DNA of 11,338 nucleotides from an uncultured Oscillospiraceae bacterium (GCA_910577415.1 CAJTLK010000058.1:1-11338); one strand, 5' to 3'. Positions 1 to 4,964 are shown, counted from the first letter of the stretch. Notes: generated from the sequence alone by a model not told the origin. A program made the numbers and translations.

Positions 1-211
1 CAATATCGGCGAGGTAGCCGTTCAGCTTGCCGCTCAACAGCAAGGCGTTATACAGAACTGGGCGGTATTCTTTGAGATACCGCTTGTGCCGCTGCCCCCA
101 CACGCCGACCGACTGTTCTTCTTCAGCGGGTACGGTCAGACAGGGGAAATAGTAGTCGCCAATCAGTTCATACCAAAGACCGTTGTTCTCATTAAAAATG
201 TACTTGTTCAT
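1..211 (-). CDS. tnpV: TnpV family transposon-encoded protein, partial (C-terminus beyond the left edge)
   Basis: The reverse strand reads from an ATG at 211 to the window edge without a stop (70 codons). The protein begins MNKYIFNENNGLWYELIGDY and continues with CLTVPAEEEQ, then GVWGQRHKRYLKEYRP, and ends in SGKLNGYLADI. This W-YEL-GDYY, P-CLT-P-EE and GxWGQRHKRYLKEYR pattern is what I know from TnpV proteins of Tn4451-like and related conjugative or mobilisable elements of Clostridia. Their exact role is unsettled; an accessory role in excision or regulation has been suggested. The start is supported by GGAGG eight bases upstream. Family members are about 110-130 residues, so roughly the last third to half is missing only because the window ends. 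Base composition is lower in GC than the core genes to the right, consistent with acquired DNA. Recognition is from memory of the family, not a search. Confidence 0.85.
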   Translation of the reverse strand, partial: MNKYIFNENNGLWYELIGDYYFPCLTVPAEEEQSVGVWGQRHKRYLKEYRPVLYNALLLSGKLNGYLADI

Positions 212-420
212 ATTGAAATCCTCCGCTATAATATATTTGCACATACGTCACAGTTCTCCGATTGCCACACGCTGTTATATCCTGTTGCGGGATTTTCTTG
301 CCCTTGCTTTTGCCCTTATGAGCAGCCAGGGTAAGGGTAAACTTGTGTGAAACCGAATAAAGGGATAAGGCGAACACACTGTAAAAAATCTTTTGTTTTC
401 AAGGTTTTTGGAGGATTTTA

Positions 421-469
421 TTGAAAATCTACGGTGAGCGATAACCGCTCATAAAATCGTAGTATTCAA
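421..469. repeat. Nested inverted repeat (possible RNA hairpin or cruciform)
   Basis: Three arms nest inside each other: TTGAA (421-425) with TTCAA (465-469), CTACG (429-433) with CGTAG (458-462), and GAGCG (436-440) with CGCTC (446-450) around an ATAAC loop. No run of Ts follows on either strand, so it is not a normal terminator. On the plus strand it is preceded by GGAGG and a TTG that opens a seven-codon frame (MKIYGER, stop), which overlaps the hairpin. Such an arrangement can be a leader-peptide attenuator, or just the broken start of a lost gene. Confidence 0.4.
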
Positions 470-582
470 ATTCCAGTTTATCGGACAGTCATTGAACAAC
501 GATGGCTGCCTGCGTAGTTATTTTGACGGAAAATTAAAAAATTGAACCTCCATCAACACGAAAGGTAAAAGGGGTTCTGCTG

Positions 583-741
583 ATGAGCACCAGAGGCTAT
601 GTCGCTCTGGAAAGCGGCAAGTCCTGTTGCAGCCTGATCACCGTCTTGCTTTTCCTGGACCGCTGTTGTCCCGACAGGTCCGCTTTCTTAGCGGGACTGT
701 CCAACGTCCTTAAGACCTCAGGCACCGCGGCTTTGGACTGA
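583..741 (+). CDS. Possible small cysteine-containing protein, 52 residues, unrecognised
   Basis: An ATG at 583 is preceded by AAAAGGGG with eight bases between, a good ribosome site, and the frame runs 52 codons to TGA at 739-741. It begins MSTRGYVALESGKSCC and contains a hydrophobic centre (SLITVLLFLDRCC), four cysteines in two CC pairs, and a polar tail ending in TSGTAALD. I do not recognise it. The region also contains an imperfect 12-bp hairpin (673-684 with 690-701), so it could instead be a structured RNA or chance ORF. It lies between the AT-rich mobile-element patch and the yabR terminator, so it may be the last gene of the element or a local relic. Evidence rests only on the ribosome site and open frame. 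Confidence 0.3.
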   Translation: MSTRGYVALESGKSCCSLITVLLFLDRCCPDRSAFLAGLSNVLKTSGTAALD

Positions 742-772
742 CGCCAGCCGTCCCTTCTATACTCAACGCCAC

Positions 773-802
773 AAGAGGCCGCCCCGGCTGGGGCGGCCTC
801 TT
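773..802. terminator. Strong hairpin downstream of yabR, likely terminator
   Basis: AAGAGGCCGCCCC (773-785) pairs perfectly over 13 bp with 790-802 around a four-base loop. It lies about 50 bases beyond the yabR stop. The T-run after it is weak on both strands (CTTG), so termination efficiency is uncertain. A second, weaker GC hairpin with TTTT on the minus strand lies directly after the yabR stop (827-847). It marks the end of the yab operon and the border with the mobile-element-like DNA. Confidence 0.6.
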
Positions 803-849
803 GCTGCAAGTATTCTTTTTACGGCGAAAAGCCGCCTCGGAGGCTTTGC

Positions 850-1272
850 TTATCTTCTGCCACCGCCGCCGCGGCGGCTGGCCTTTTTCTCGTTGAGATG
901 GTGCTCGGACAGCTTGGTGCCCGAGGATGCCATAAACTGCTTGAGCTTATCCTCAAAGGTGACAGGCTCGGGGGCCTTCTTCTGCCCGGTAAAGCCCACA
1001 GGCCGGGGAGCGGCAGGGCGCCCCTGATGGGCGGGCGGCTCCATGGCCTTTTTGATGGAAAGATTGATCCGGCCCGCGTCATCTACTCCGATGACCTTGA
1101 CCTTGACCTCCTGCCCCTCCTGCAAATGATCCTTTACGTCATTTACATAAGTATACGCGATCTCGGAAATATGTACCAGTCCGGACCGCCCCTCAGGCAG
1201 CGTGACGAAGGCCCCGAATTTTGTGATCCCGCTGACCTTCCCCTCCAAGATAGACCCAATCTCCAGCTCCAT
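850..1272 (-). CDS. yabR: S1-domain RNA-binding protein YabR (general stress protein 13-like)
   Basis: A 140-residue protein with one S1 RNA-binding domain at residues ~4-75 (GSILEGKVSGITKFGAFVTL, then GLVHISEIA and a closing V-D--GRINLSIKKA). A proline- and lysine-rich linker follows, and the tail is basic (KKASRRGGGGRR), likely adding nonspecific RNA affinity. Members of this family resemble the S1 domain of polynucleotide phosphorylase and ribosomal S1; the cellular RNA targets are not established. The ATG at 1272 has GGGGAGGA about 12 bases upstream, a slightly long spacing, and no better start is visible. The gene follows divIC exactly as yabR follows divIC in Bacillus subtilis, which is the main reason for the gene name. 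A ~278-base repeat element separates it from divIC, so co-transcription with the rest of the cluster is uncertain; no clear private promoter is visible. Confidence 0.88.
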   Translation of the reverse strand: MELEIGSILEGKVSGITKFGAFVTLPEGRSGLVHISEIAYTYVNDVKDHLQEGQEVKVKVIGVDDAGRINLSIKKAMEPPAHQGRPAAPRPVGFTGQKKAPEPVTFEDKLKQFMASSGTKLSEHHLNEKKASRRGGGGRR

Positions 1273-1309
1273 ACAGCTTCTTTGTCCTCCCCTTTGATTT
1301 TTCCTCTCT

Positions 1310-1587
1310 TAGCCTGATGGCGTGAACTTGAACCCGGTTTTTCCGGGCCGATTTTCCCTCCGGCCTCGTTATCGCTCTTGAGGATACGCCAAGTATCCCC
1401 TGCGAGCGATGCCTTGCCGGAGAAAAAATCAGCTCCGGCAAAACTGCGAAGCACTTTTCAGCGAGAAAAATTCGAGGGATTTTCCTCGCGCCGGACGATG
1501 GTGGGCTGACGCCCACCGAGGACGGCACAAGGAAAAGCGCCGAATTTGGCCGCTGAAAAGCGGGTCCAAGTTTGCGCCATCAGGCTA
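1310..1587. repeat. Hairpin-rich element with terminal inverted repeats, between divIC and yabR
   Basis: This interval fills the 333-base gap between divIC and yabR. Its ends are inverted copies: the right end read in reverse begins TAGCCTGATGGCG like the left end, and over the first 40 bases from 1311 and 1586 inward I count 31 matches. Inside each arm a small hairpin sits at the same place with different bases: CCCGG/CCGGG around TTTTT (1333-1347) and CCGCT/AGCGG around GAAA (1550-1563). Further stems are CTCCGGC/GCCGGAG (1358-1364 with 1416-1422), TCGCTC/GAGCGA (1372-1377 with 1404-1409), GGATAC/GTATCC (1382-1398), CGAGG/CCTCG (1473-1488), GGTGGGC/GCCCACC (1500-1517), and CTTTTCAGCG (1454-1463) with CGCTGAAAAG (1551-1560). 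No ORF with a ribosome site is visible. I see no clear target-site duplication. It could be a MITE-like or REP-like dispersed repeat, or a structured RNA of the operon. Confidence 0.75.
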
Positions 1588-1605
1588 CGGCCCACACAAA
1601 GCCGT

Positions 1606-1881
1606 TTAATCGGTGAAAATAATGACCTTTTCCCCCGGCGCGGCAAGGCCCAGCTCATTGCGGGCGATGTCTTTTTGCCGGGTGGGGTCTTCGCTGTGCT
1701 CCACGGCGTCCCGCAGGTCGGCGTTGGTCTGGCTCTGGCTCGCCACCTGGAGCTTCAGCGTGTCCAGCTCCTCCTGGGCGTTGGCGATCATGCCCTGCAT
1801 CCTCAGAAGGCTTACGCTGGCGGCGATGAGCAGGGCGAGGACTACGATCTTGGTGAGAAAGCCCGCCTTCTTCACTTGCAA
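1606..1881 (-). CDS. divIC: Septum formation initiator family protein DivIC (FtsB-like)
   Basis: A 91-residue bitopic membrane protein. A short basic cytoplasmic N-terminus (MQVKKAGFLTK) precedes one membrane span (~8-26), a coiled coil (~28-62, EELDTLKLQVASQSQTNADL) and the conserved extracellular end ARNELGLAAPGEKVI. This layout is that of DivIC/FtsB, which pairs with FtsL and DivIB/FtsQ in the divisome and activates septal wall synthesis. The start is TTG at 1881 with GGGGAGGGG six bases upstream. An in-frame TGA further up excludes a longer protein; a GTG at 1875 is a weaker alternative. The gene begins inside the yabQ reading frame, in a different frame. Because division is needed in growing cells while yabPQ appear sporulation-controlled, a separate promoter is expected (see 1935-1945). 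Confidence 0.9.
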   Translation of the reverse strand: MQVKKAGFLTKIVVLALLIAASVSLLRMQGMIANAQEELDTLKLQVASQSQTNADLRDAVEHSEDPTRQKDIARNELGLAAPGEKVIIFTD

Positions 1882-2356
1882 CCGCGTCCCCTCCCCTCTT
1901 CTCCTGGCGCCTCATTTCGGAAATAGTACAGCTTATTCTATACCATTTTTCCTCATAATGGAAGACCTTTTTTAGATTTACATAAAATTTTTTTTGGAAA
2001 TTATGGAGCCATTTCAGGGGCAGCATACACAGCCCGGCCAGGGCTCCTGCCAGGTCGGCCAGCTTTTCCCCCAGGAAAACCATTGGGCCGCTAAGGATGA
2101 GGAAATATATTCCTCCCCCCAGAGCCACTCCCAGCATAAAATAGATGCGTACCACTCCGTCTCCCGCCGCCACGGCATAGACAAAGAGGGAAACAGCGGC
2201 TATGGGCCAGTAGAGCAGGTCGAGAACGGCCCCCAGGCCCAAAAGGGGCAGACGGTGCCGAAGAAGGCGGCACAGGTCATAGAGCAGTCCCAGCCCTCCT
2301 CCCAGGGCCAGGGCGCCCAGAAAGGCCATGGCCTGACCGGTAATGGAGATCTCCAT
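1655..2356 (-). CDS. yabQ: Spore cortex biosynthesis protein YabQ with tail overlapping divIC
   Basis: Residues ~1-135 form a typical YabQ: four membrane spans (~8-27, 42-62, 66-88, 92-114), the conserved GLLYDLCRLLRHRLPLLG and AVLDLLYWP segments, and a lysine/aromatic end (NFQKKFYVNLKKVFHYEEKW). YabQ is a forespore-surrounding membrane protein needed for spore cortex formation in Bacillus subtilis. The ATG at 2356 lies four bases after the yabP stop, with TGAGGA as ribosome site, so the two genes are translationally close. The first stop in this frame is at 1655. Residues 159-233 are therefore encoded by DNA that is also divIC in another frame, and that tail is rich in R, P, G, H and Q, as expected of out-of-frame shadow sequence. 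Either the tail is real but unconserved, or the original stop was lost. The core assignment is firm; the C-terminal end is as read, not as expected. Confidence 0.85.
   Translation of the reverse strand: MEISITGQAMAFLGALALGGGLGLLYDLCRLLRHRLPLLGLGAVLDLLYWPIAAVSLFVYAVAAGDGVVRIYFMLGVALGGGIYFLILSGPMVFLGEKLADLAGALAGLCMLPLKWLHNFQKKFYVNLKKVFHYEEKWYRISCTISEMRRQEKRGGDAVASEEGGLSHQDRSPRPAHRRQRKPSEDAGHDRQRPGGAGHAEAPGGEPEPDQRRPAGRRGAQRRPHPAKRHRPQ
1935..1945 (-). promoter_or_regulatory. Candidate extended -10 promoter for divIC inside yabQ
   Basis: On the minus strand an AT-rich island within otherwise GC-rich yabQ contains TGGTATAGAAT, which resembles an extended -10 (TGN followed by a TATAAT-like hexamer). 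It lies about 50 bases before the divIC start. No good -35 box is visible at 16-18 bases. The AT-richness is partly explained by the lysine codons of the YabQ tail, so this is tentative. Confidence 0.35.
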
Positions 2357-2359
2357 TCC

Positions 2360-2635
2360 TCACCCCAGCAGCCGGGAAAGGAAGCCGCCCTTTCGCCGCT
2401 CGGCCTCATAGGTCAGGGACTCCACCGTCCCCTCCACCTTCAGGTCTCCCCCGTCCAGGCTCAGTTTTTCGATGTGCAGGTCCTCTCCCCGGACCACCAG
2501 CACCCCCTGGGCGGTATCCATGACGATAAGGTTCTCATCAAAGCTCTCAACTTCCTCCACGCCGGAGACCGTCAGGTGCTCCCGCTCCTCCAAGATCAGA
2601 CGGTGGCCCGTGGCGACCAGCTCCTCATAGGGCAT
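2360..2635 (-). CDS. yabP: Sporulation protein YabP
   Basis: A 91-residue soluble protein of the YabP/YqfC family, needed in Bacillus subtilis with YabQ for spore cortex assembly. The sequence has the family's beta-rich pattern: HRLILEEREHLTVSGVEEVE, then SFDENLIVMDTAQGVLVVRG, then EDLHIEKLSLDGGDLKVEG, ending in a basic tail FLSRLLG. I chose the ATG at 2635, which has GGGGGAG four bases before it, rather than the upstream start at 2743. The upstream stretch carries the putative sigma-E promoter and part of the degV terminator, and its length would exceed the family's usual ~90-100 residues. yabQ follows after three bases. Together with the upstream promoter this forms a mother-cell sporulation unit. 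Confidence 0.92.
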   Translation of the reverse strand: MPYEELVATGHRLILEEREHLTVSGVEEVESFDENLIVMDTAQGVLVVRGEDLHIEKLSLDGGDLKVEGTVESLTYEAERRKGGFLSRLLG

Positions 2636-2677
2636 AGTCTCCCCCTTTCCGGCCCGTTGGGCCAAGTGTGATATCCC

Positions 2678-2707
2678 AATATATGGGACAAAGCCCCCGG
2701 TTATGAC
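2678..2707 (-). promoter_or_regulatory. Putative sigma-E promoter of the yabPQ unit
   Basis: The minus strand reads GTCATAAC (2707-2700), 14 bases, then CATATATT (2685-2678). The known sigma-E pattern is about GTMATATT, 13-15 bases, CATACANT, so the -10 differs at one position and the -35 at two. Predicted transcription would start near 2671, leaving a leader of about 35 bases before the yabP ATG. It lies just beyond the degV terminator, so degV transcripts should not feed yabP. Sigma-E control of yabP is known in Bacillus subtilis; here it is inferred from the motif. Confidence 0.65.
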
Positions 2708-2741
2708 GGGGCCGGAAAGAATGTCCCGGCGCACCCGCAGC

Positions 2742-2783
2742 AAAAAAAAGACCCCCCCACGGGAACCATCCCATGGGCGGGTC
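2742..2783 (-). terminator. Intrinsic terminator of degV
   Basis: On the minus strand a 15-bp stem (one G-U pair, one mismatch; 2783-2769 with 2764-2750) around a four-base loop is followed directly by eight Ts (2749-2742). It starts 15 bases after the degV stop codon. Confidence 0.9.
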
Positions 2784-2797
2784 CTTTCTCTTTTCTT

Positions 2798-3643
2798 TTA
2801 CTTCTCCGGCGCCACCCAGGCCACGGCCACGGCGCCGGGTCCGGCATGGGTGCCGATGGTGCCGCCCACCGTTCCGATGGGCAGCGCCTCCGTTCCATTC
2901 CGCCACAGTGCGGCGTTGTCCTCGGCATACTTCTTCAACAGGGCGTCGCTGAGGCCGGTGTAGCCCAGGAAGTAGGGCATTTCAAAGTCCACCCCACCGG
3001 CGCTCCGCACCGCCTCGGCGATCAGGTTATCGGCCTGCTTGGACCCCCGGGCCTTACCCACCACGGCCACTTCGCCGTTTCTGATGGCAATGACCGGCTT
3101 GATCTGGAGCAATCCCCCGGCAAAGGCCACGGCGGCGGAGACCCGGCCACCCTTCTTTAAGTATTCCAGGGTGTCCAGCAGGGCCACCAGGCGCACCCGC
3201 TTTTTCACCTGCTCCAGCTCCCGCACGATCTTCTCCACGTCGGCCCCGGCGTCCTTCCGGCGCAGGGCCAGCTCCACCAGGATACGCTCGCCCACGGTGA
3301 CGTTCTCACTGTCCACCACCCAGACGTTCTCCTTGCCCTCAGCGGCGGACAGGGCGCTCTGGTTGGTGCCCGAGAGCTTGCCCGACATGGTGATGACGAT
3401 CACCGCCTCCCCTTTTTCCAGGTGCTCGTCGATGGCCTCCTCAAAGGCAAAGGGCGTGATCTGGCTGGTGACGGGCAGACCACTCCCCTCCACCAGCTTC
3501 TCGTAAAACTCGCTGTGGGTCAGGTCCACCCCGTCCCGGTAGGCCGTCTCCCCAAAGGTGATGAGCATAGGCAGAACGGTGAGGTCGGGGCGCTGGTTGC
3601 CCACGATGTCGGATGCAGAATCGGTGATGATATGGATATTCAT
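2798..3643 (-). CDS. DegV family fatty-acid-binding protein
   Basis: A 281-residue DegV-fold protein, the usual family length. The landmarks occur in order: ITDSASD (6-12), TSQITP (59-64), MSGKLSGTNQSA (86-97), DTLEYLKKGGRV (157-168), and GTHAGPGAVAVAW (264-276). In Staphylococcus FakB proteins of this family the serines of the TSQ and SGT regions hold the fatty-acid carboxylate, and the protein presents the acid to the kinase FakA for phosphorylation and entry into phospholipid. No fakA-like gene is in this window, so the partner is elsewhere or the ligand differs; most genomes of this group have several DegV paralogues. The ATG at 3643 has AAAGGAG seven bases upstream. The gene is monocistronic, with its own consensus-like promoter and strong terminator, and diverges from the PTS IIC-like gene. 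Two dyads around the promoter suggest repression (3662-3677 and 3707-3722). Confidence 0.93.
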   Translation of the reverse strand: MNIHIITDSASDIVGNQRPDLTVLPMLITFGETAYRDGVDLTHSEFYEKLVEGSGLPVTSQITPFAFEEAIDEHLEKGEAVIVITMSGKLSGTNQSALSAAEGKENVWVVDSENVTVGERILVELALRRKDAGADVEKIVRELEQVKKRVRLVALLDTLEYLKKGGRVSAAVAFAGGLLQIKPVIAIRNGEVAVVGKARGSKQADNLIAEAVRSAGGVDFEMPYFLGYTGLSDALLKKYAEDNAALWRNGTEALPIGTVGGTIGTHAGPGAVAVAWVAPEK

Positions 3644-3661
3644 TGCGTTCTCCTTTTACAA

Positions 3662-3677
3662 TGTTGGAATATCAACT
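3662..3677. promoter_or_regulatory. Operator-like dyad in the degV leader
   Basis: TGTTGG-AATA-TCAACT, a near-perfect palindrome with four central bases, lying between the predicted degV transcription start and its ribosome site. It matches the dyad at 3707-3722 in half-site sequence and spacing (TGTTGR-N4-TCAACW). The two centres are 45 bases apart, roughly four helical turns. The regulator is unknown. Confidence 0.45.
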
Positions 3678-3691
3678 TTCTGACGTCCCTC

Positions 3692-3720
3692 ACTATACAC
3701 CTCGCTTGTTGATTTGTCAA
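3692..3720 (-). promoter_or_regulatory. Sigma-A-type promoter of degV
   Basis: The minus strand has TTGACA (3720-3715), a 17-base spacer and TATAGT (3697-3692), one base from full consensus. The predicted start near 3685 leaves a ~42-base leader. The -35 box is inside the dyad at 3707-3722. Confidence 0.8.
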
Positions 3721-3722
3721 CA
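3707..3722. promoter_or_regulatory. Operator-like dyad over the degV -35 box
   Basis: TGTTGA-TTTG-TCAACA is a perfect 6-bp inverted repeat with four central bases. It covers the degV -35 hexamer, where a bound protein would block RNA polymerase. It shares its pattern with the dyad at 3662-3677. Part of its symmetry comes from the -35 hexamer itself, which lowers its significance. Confidence 0.45.
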
Positions 3723-3749
3723 TTTTTCTTTGGAGGGGCGGTTTTGGGG

Positions 3750-3777
3750 TTGACAAACGAAAAAACTCGATTATAAT
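3750..3777 (+). promoter_or_regulatory. Sigma-A-type promoter of the PTS IIC-like gene
   Basis: TTGACA (3750-3755), a 16-base spacer and TATAAT (3772-3777), both hexamers perfect. The predicted start near 3785 gives a ~50-base leader before the ATG at 3834. It diverges from the degV promoter; the two -35 boxes are 29 bases apart and share the flank GTTGACAAA. Confidence 0.8.
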
Positions 3778-3833
3778 AACTACAAATTATGCCAGCGTTG
3801 TCAATGGTTGGCGGGAGAGCGTGAGGACACAAA

Positions 3834-4907
3834 ATGGACGTTAAGGGATTCTTAAAACGAAAAAATATCGTGATCTCGGCAAAACGCTATGGTGTGGACG
3901 CATTGGGCGCCATGGCACAGGGGCTTTTCTGCTCCCTGCTCATCGGCACCATCATCAAGACCCTTGGACAACAGCTGAACGTAGCTTTTCTGGCTGAGAT
4001 GGGCGGCTTTGCCTCGGCCATGTCCGCCCCCGCCATGGCCATCGCCATTGGCTACGCCCTCCAGGCGCCCCCTCTGGTACTCTTCTCCCTGGCCGCCGTG
4101 GGACAGGCTGCCAACGCCCTGGGCGGGGCGGGCGGGCCGCTGGCCGTCCTCTTTCTCGCCATCATCGCCGCTGAGTTTGGCAAGGCGGTAAGCAAGGAGA
4201 CCAGGATCGACCTGCTTGTCACCCCCTTTGTCACCATTTTTGTGGGCGTATCCCTGTCTTACCTCATTGCGCCCCCTATCGGCAAGGTTGCCGACGCCTT
4301 CGGCACCCTCATCAACCAGACCACCTTGCTCCAGCCCTTCTGGATGGGTATGGCCGTCAGCGTGCTGGTGGGCATCGCCCTGACCCTGCCCATCTCCTCC
4401 GCCGCCATCTGCCACACCCTGGGCCTGGCCGGTCTGGCCGGTGGGGCCGCCGTGGCCGGGTGCTGCGCCCAGATGGTGGGCTTCGCCGTCATGTCCTTCC
4501 GGGAAAACCGTTGGGGCGGCCTGGTGAGCCAGGGTTTGGGCACCTCCATGCTCCAGATGGGCAACATTGTAAAGAACCCCCGCATCTGGATCCCCCCCAT
4601 TCTCGCCTCGGCCATTACCGGCCCCCTGGCCACCTGTCTCTTCCGTTTGGAGATGAACGGCGCGGCCATCAATGCCGGTATGGGCACCTGTGGGCTGTGC
4701 GGACAGATCGGCGTGTGGACGGGCTGGCTCGCCCCCAGCGAGAACGCCGTGGCCAAGGTGGGGGCTGTGGCCGTCTCCCCCACCGCCTTTCACTGGCTGG
4801 GACTGATCCTTATCTCCTTCGTCCTTCCTGCCGTTCTCACCTGGGTCTTTGGCGAACTCCTCCGCAAGCTCGGCTGGATCAAGGATGGCGACCTGACCCT
4901 GAACTGA
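3834..4907 (+). CDS. PTS IIC-like membrane protein (PfoR-type family), orphan
   Basis: A 357-residue, very hydrophobic protein with about ten membrane spans. It starts MDVKGFLKRKNIVISAKRYG, followed by GALGAMAQGL-like helices (ALGAMAQGLFCSLLIGTIIK), long alanine/glycine-rich helices, ENRWGGLVSQGLGTSMLQMG, and NAGMGTCGLCGQIGVW near the C-terminus. I recognise this as the family annotated as PTS transporter subunit IIC (PTS_EIIC_2, which includes PfoR of Clostridium perfringens). No IIA or IIB component is adjacent, so sugar phosphotransfer is unproven and the substrate is unknown. The ATG has GTGAGGA eight bases upstream. Transcription is from its own strong promoter, and it ends in a bidirectional terminator shared with the convergent sigma/anti-sigma genes. 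The long open frame on the opposite strand here is a GC-driven shadow. Confidence 0.82.
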   Translation: MDVKGFLKRKNIVISAKRYGVDALGAMAQGLFCSLLIGTIIKTLGQQLNVAFLAEMGGFASAMSAPAMAIAIGYALQAPPLVLFSLAAVGQAANALGGAGGPLAVLFLAIIAAEFGKAVSKETRIDLLVTPFVTIFVGVSLSYLIAPPIGKVADAFGTLINQTTLLQPFWMGMAVSVLVGIALTLPISSAAICHTLGLAGLAGGAAVAGCCAQMVGFAVMSFRENRWGGLVSQGLGTSMLQMGNIVKNPRIWIPPILASAITGPLATCLFRLEMNGAAINAGMGTCGLCGQIGVWTGWLAPSENAVAKVGAVAVSPTAFHWLGLILISFVLPAVLTWVFGELLRKLGWIKDGDLTLN

Positions 4908-4914
4908 GATAGAC

Positions 4915-4957
4915 AAAAAAAGCGAGGCAGACCAAAATGGTCTGCCTTGCTTTTTGG
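4915..4957. terminator. Bidirectional intrinsic terminator between convergent genes
   Basis: AAAAAAGCGAGGCAGACCA pairs with TGGTCTGCCTTGCTTTTT across a four-base AAAA loop, with one mismatch. Plus-strand reading ends in five Ts; minus-strand reading ends in seven Ts. It serves the IIC-like gene from the left and the anti-sigma gene from the right. Confidence 0.92.
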
Positions 4958-4964
4958 TTCTTTC

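Larger units (their letters stand above)
212..772. other. AT-richer gene-poor stretch, probable mobile-element edge
   Basis: Between tnpV and the yabR terminator I find no gene I can name. Positions 212-~560 are clearly AT-richer than the rest of the window and lack a convincing long ORF; the open frames there have no ribosome site and no family resemblance. It contains short inverted repeats (CCCTTA/TAAGGG around 315-345) and the nested hairpin at 421-469. It also has broken-looking frames, for example a minus-strand stretch at about 415-470 reading KLEFEYYDF-like residues between stops, which may be decayed coding sequence. From about 580 rightward the GC content rises, and one small ORF with a ribosome site occurs at 583. 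The shift in composition suggests that a mobile element ends somewhere in this interval; I cannot place the junction. Confidence 0.5.

Noticed and set aside
192..377. 61-residue minus-strand ORF overlapping the tnpV start
   Set aside because: GTG start without a ribosome site, overlaps tnpV in another frame, and resembles nothing known; at most a remnant.
597..809. 70-residue minus-strand ORF between yabR and tnpV
   Set aside because: It begins within the arm of the terminator hairpin, has no ribosome site, and its residues look like antisense of the small plus-strand ORF.
1143..1658. Several overlapping ORFs of 66-111 residues in the divIC-yabR gap
   Set aside because: They cross the inverted-repeat element in different frames, lack ribosome sites and have no family resemblance; the region is explained better as a structured repeat.
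2636..2743. Upstream extension of yabP to an earlier start at 2743
   Set aside because: It would read through the putative sigma-E promoter and the degV terminator tail, has no ribosome site, and exceeds the family length.
3852..4916. 354-residue open frame on the minus strand opposite the IIC-like gene
   Set aside because: It is rich in G, H, Q, D and E with no recognisable family, has no suitable ribosome site, and lies antisense to a clear membrane protein with strong signals; a GC-codon shadow.
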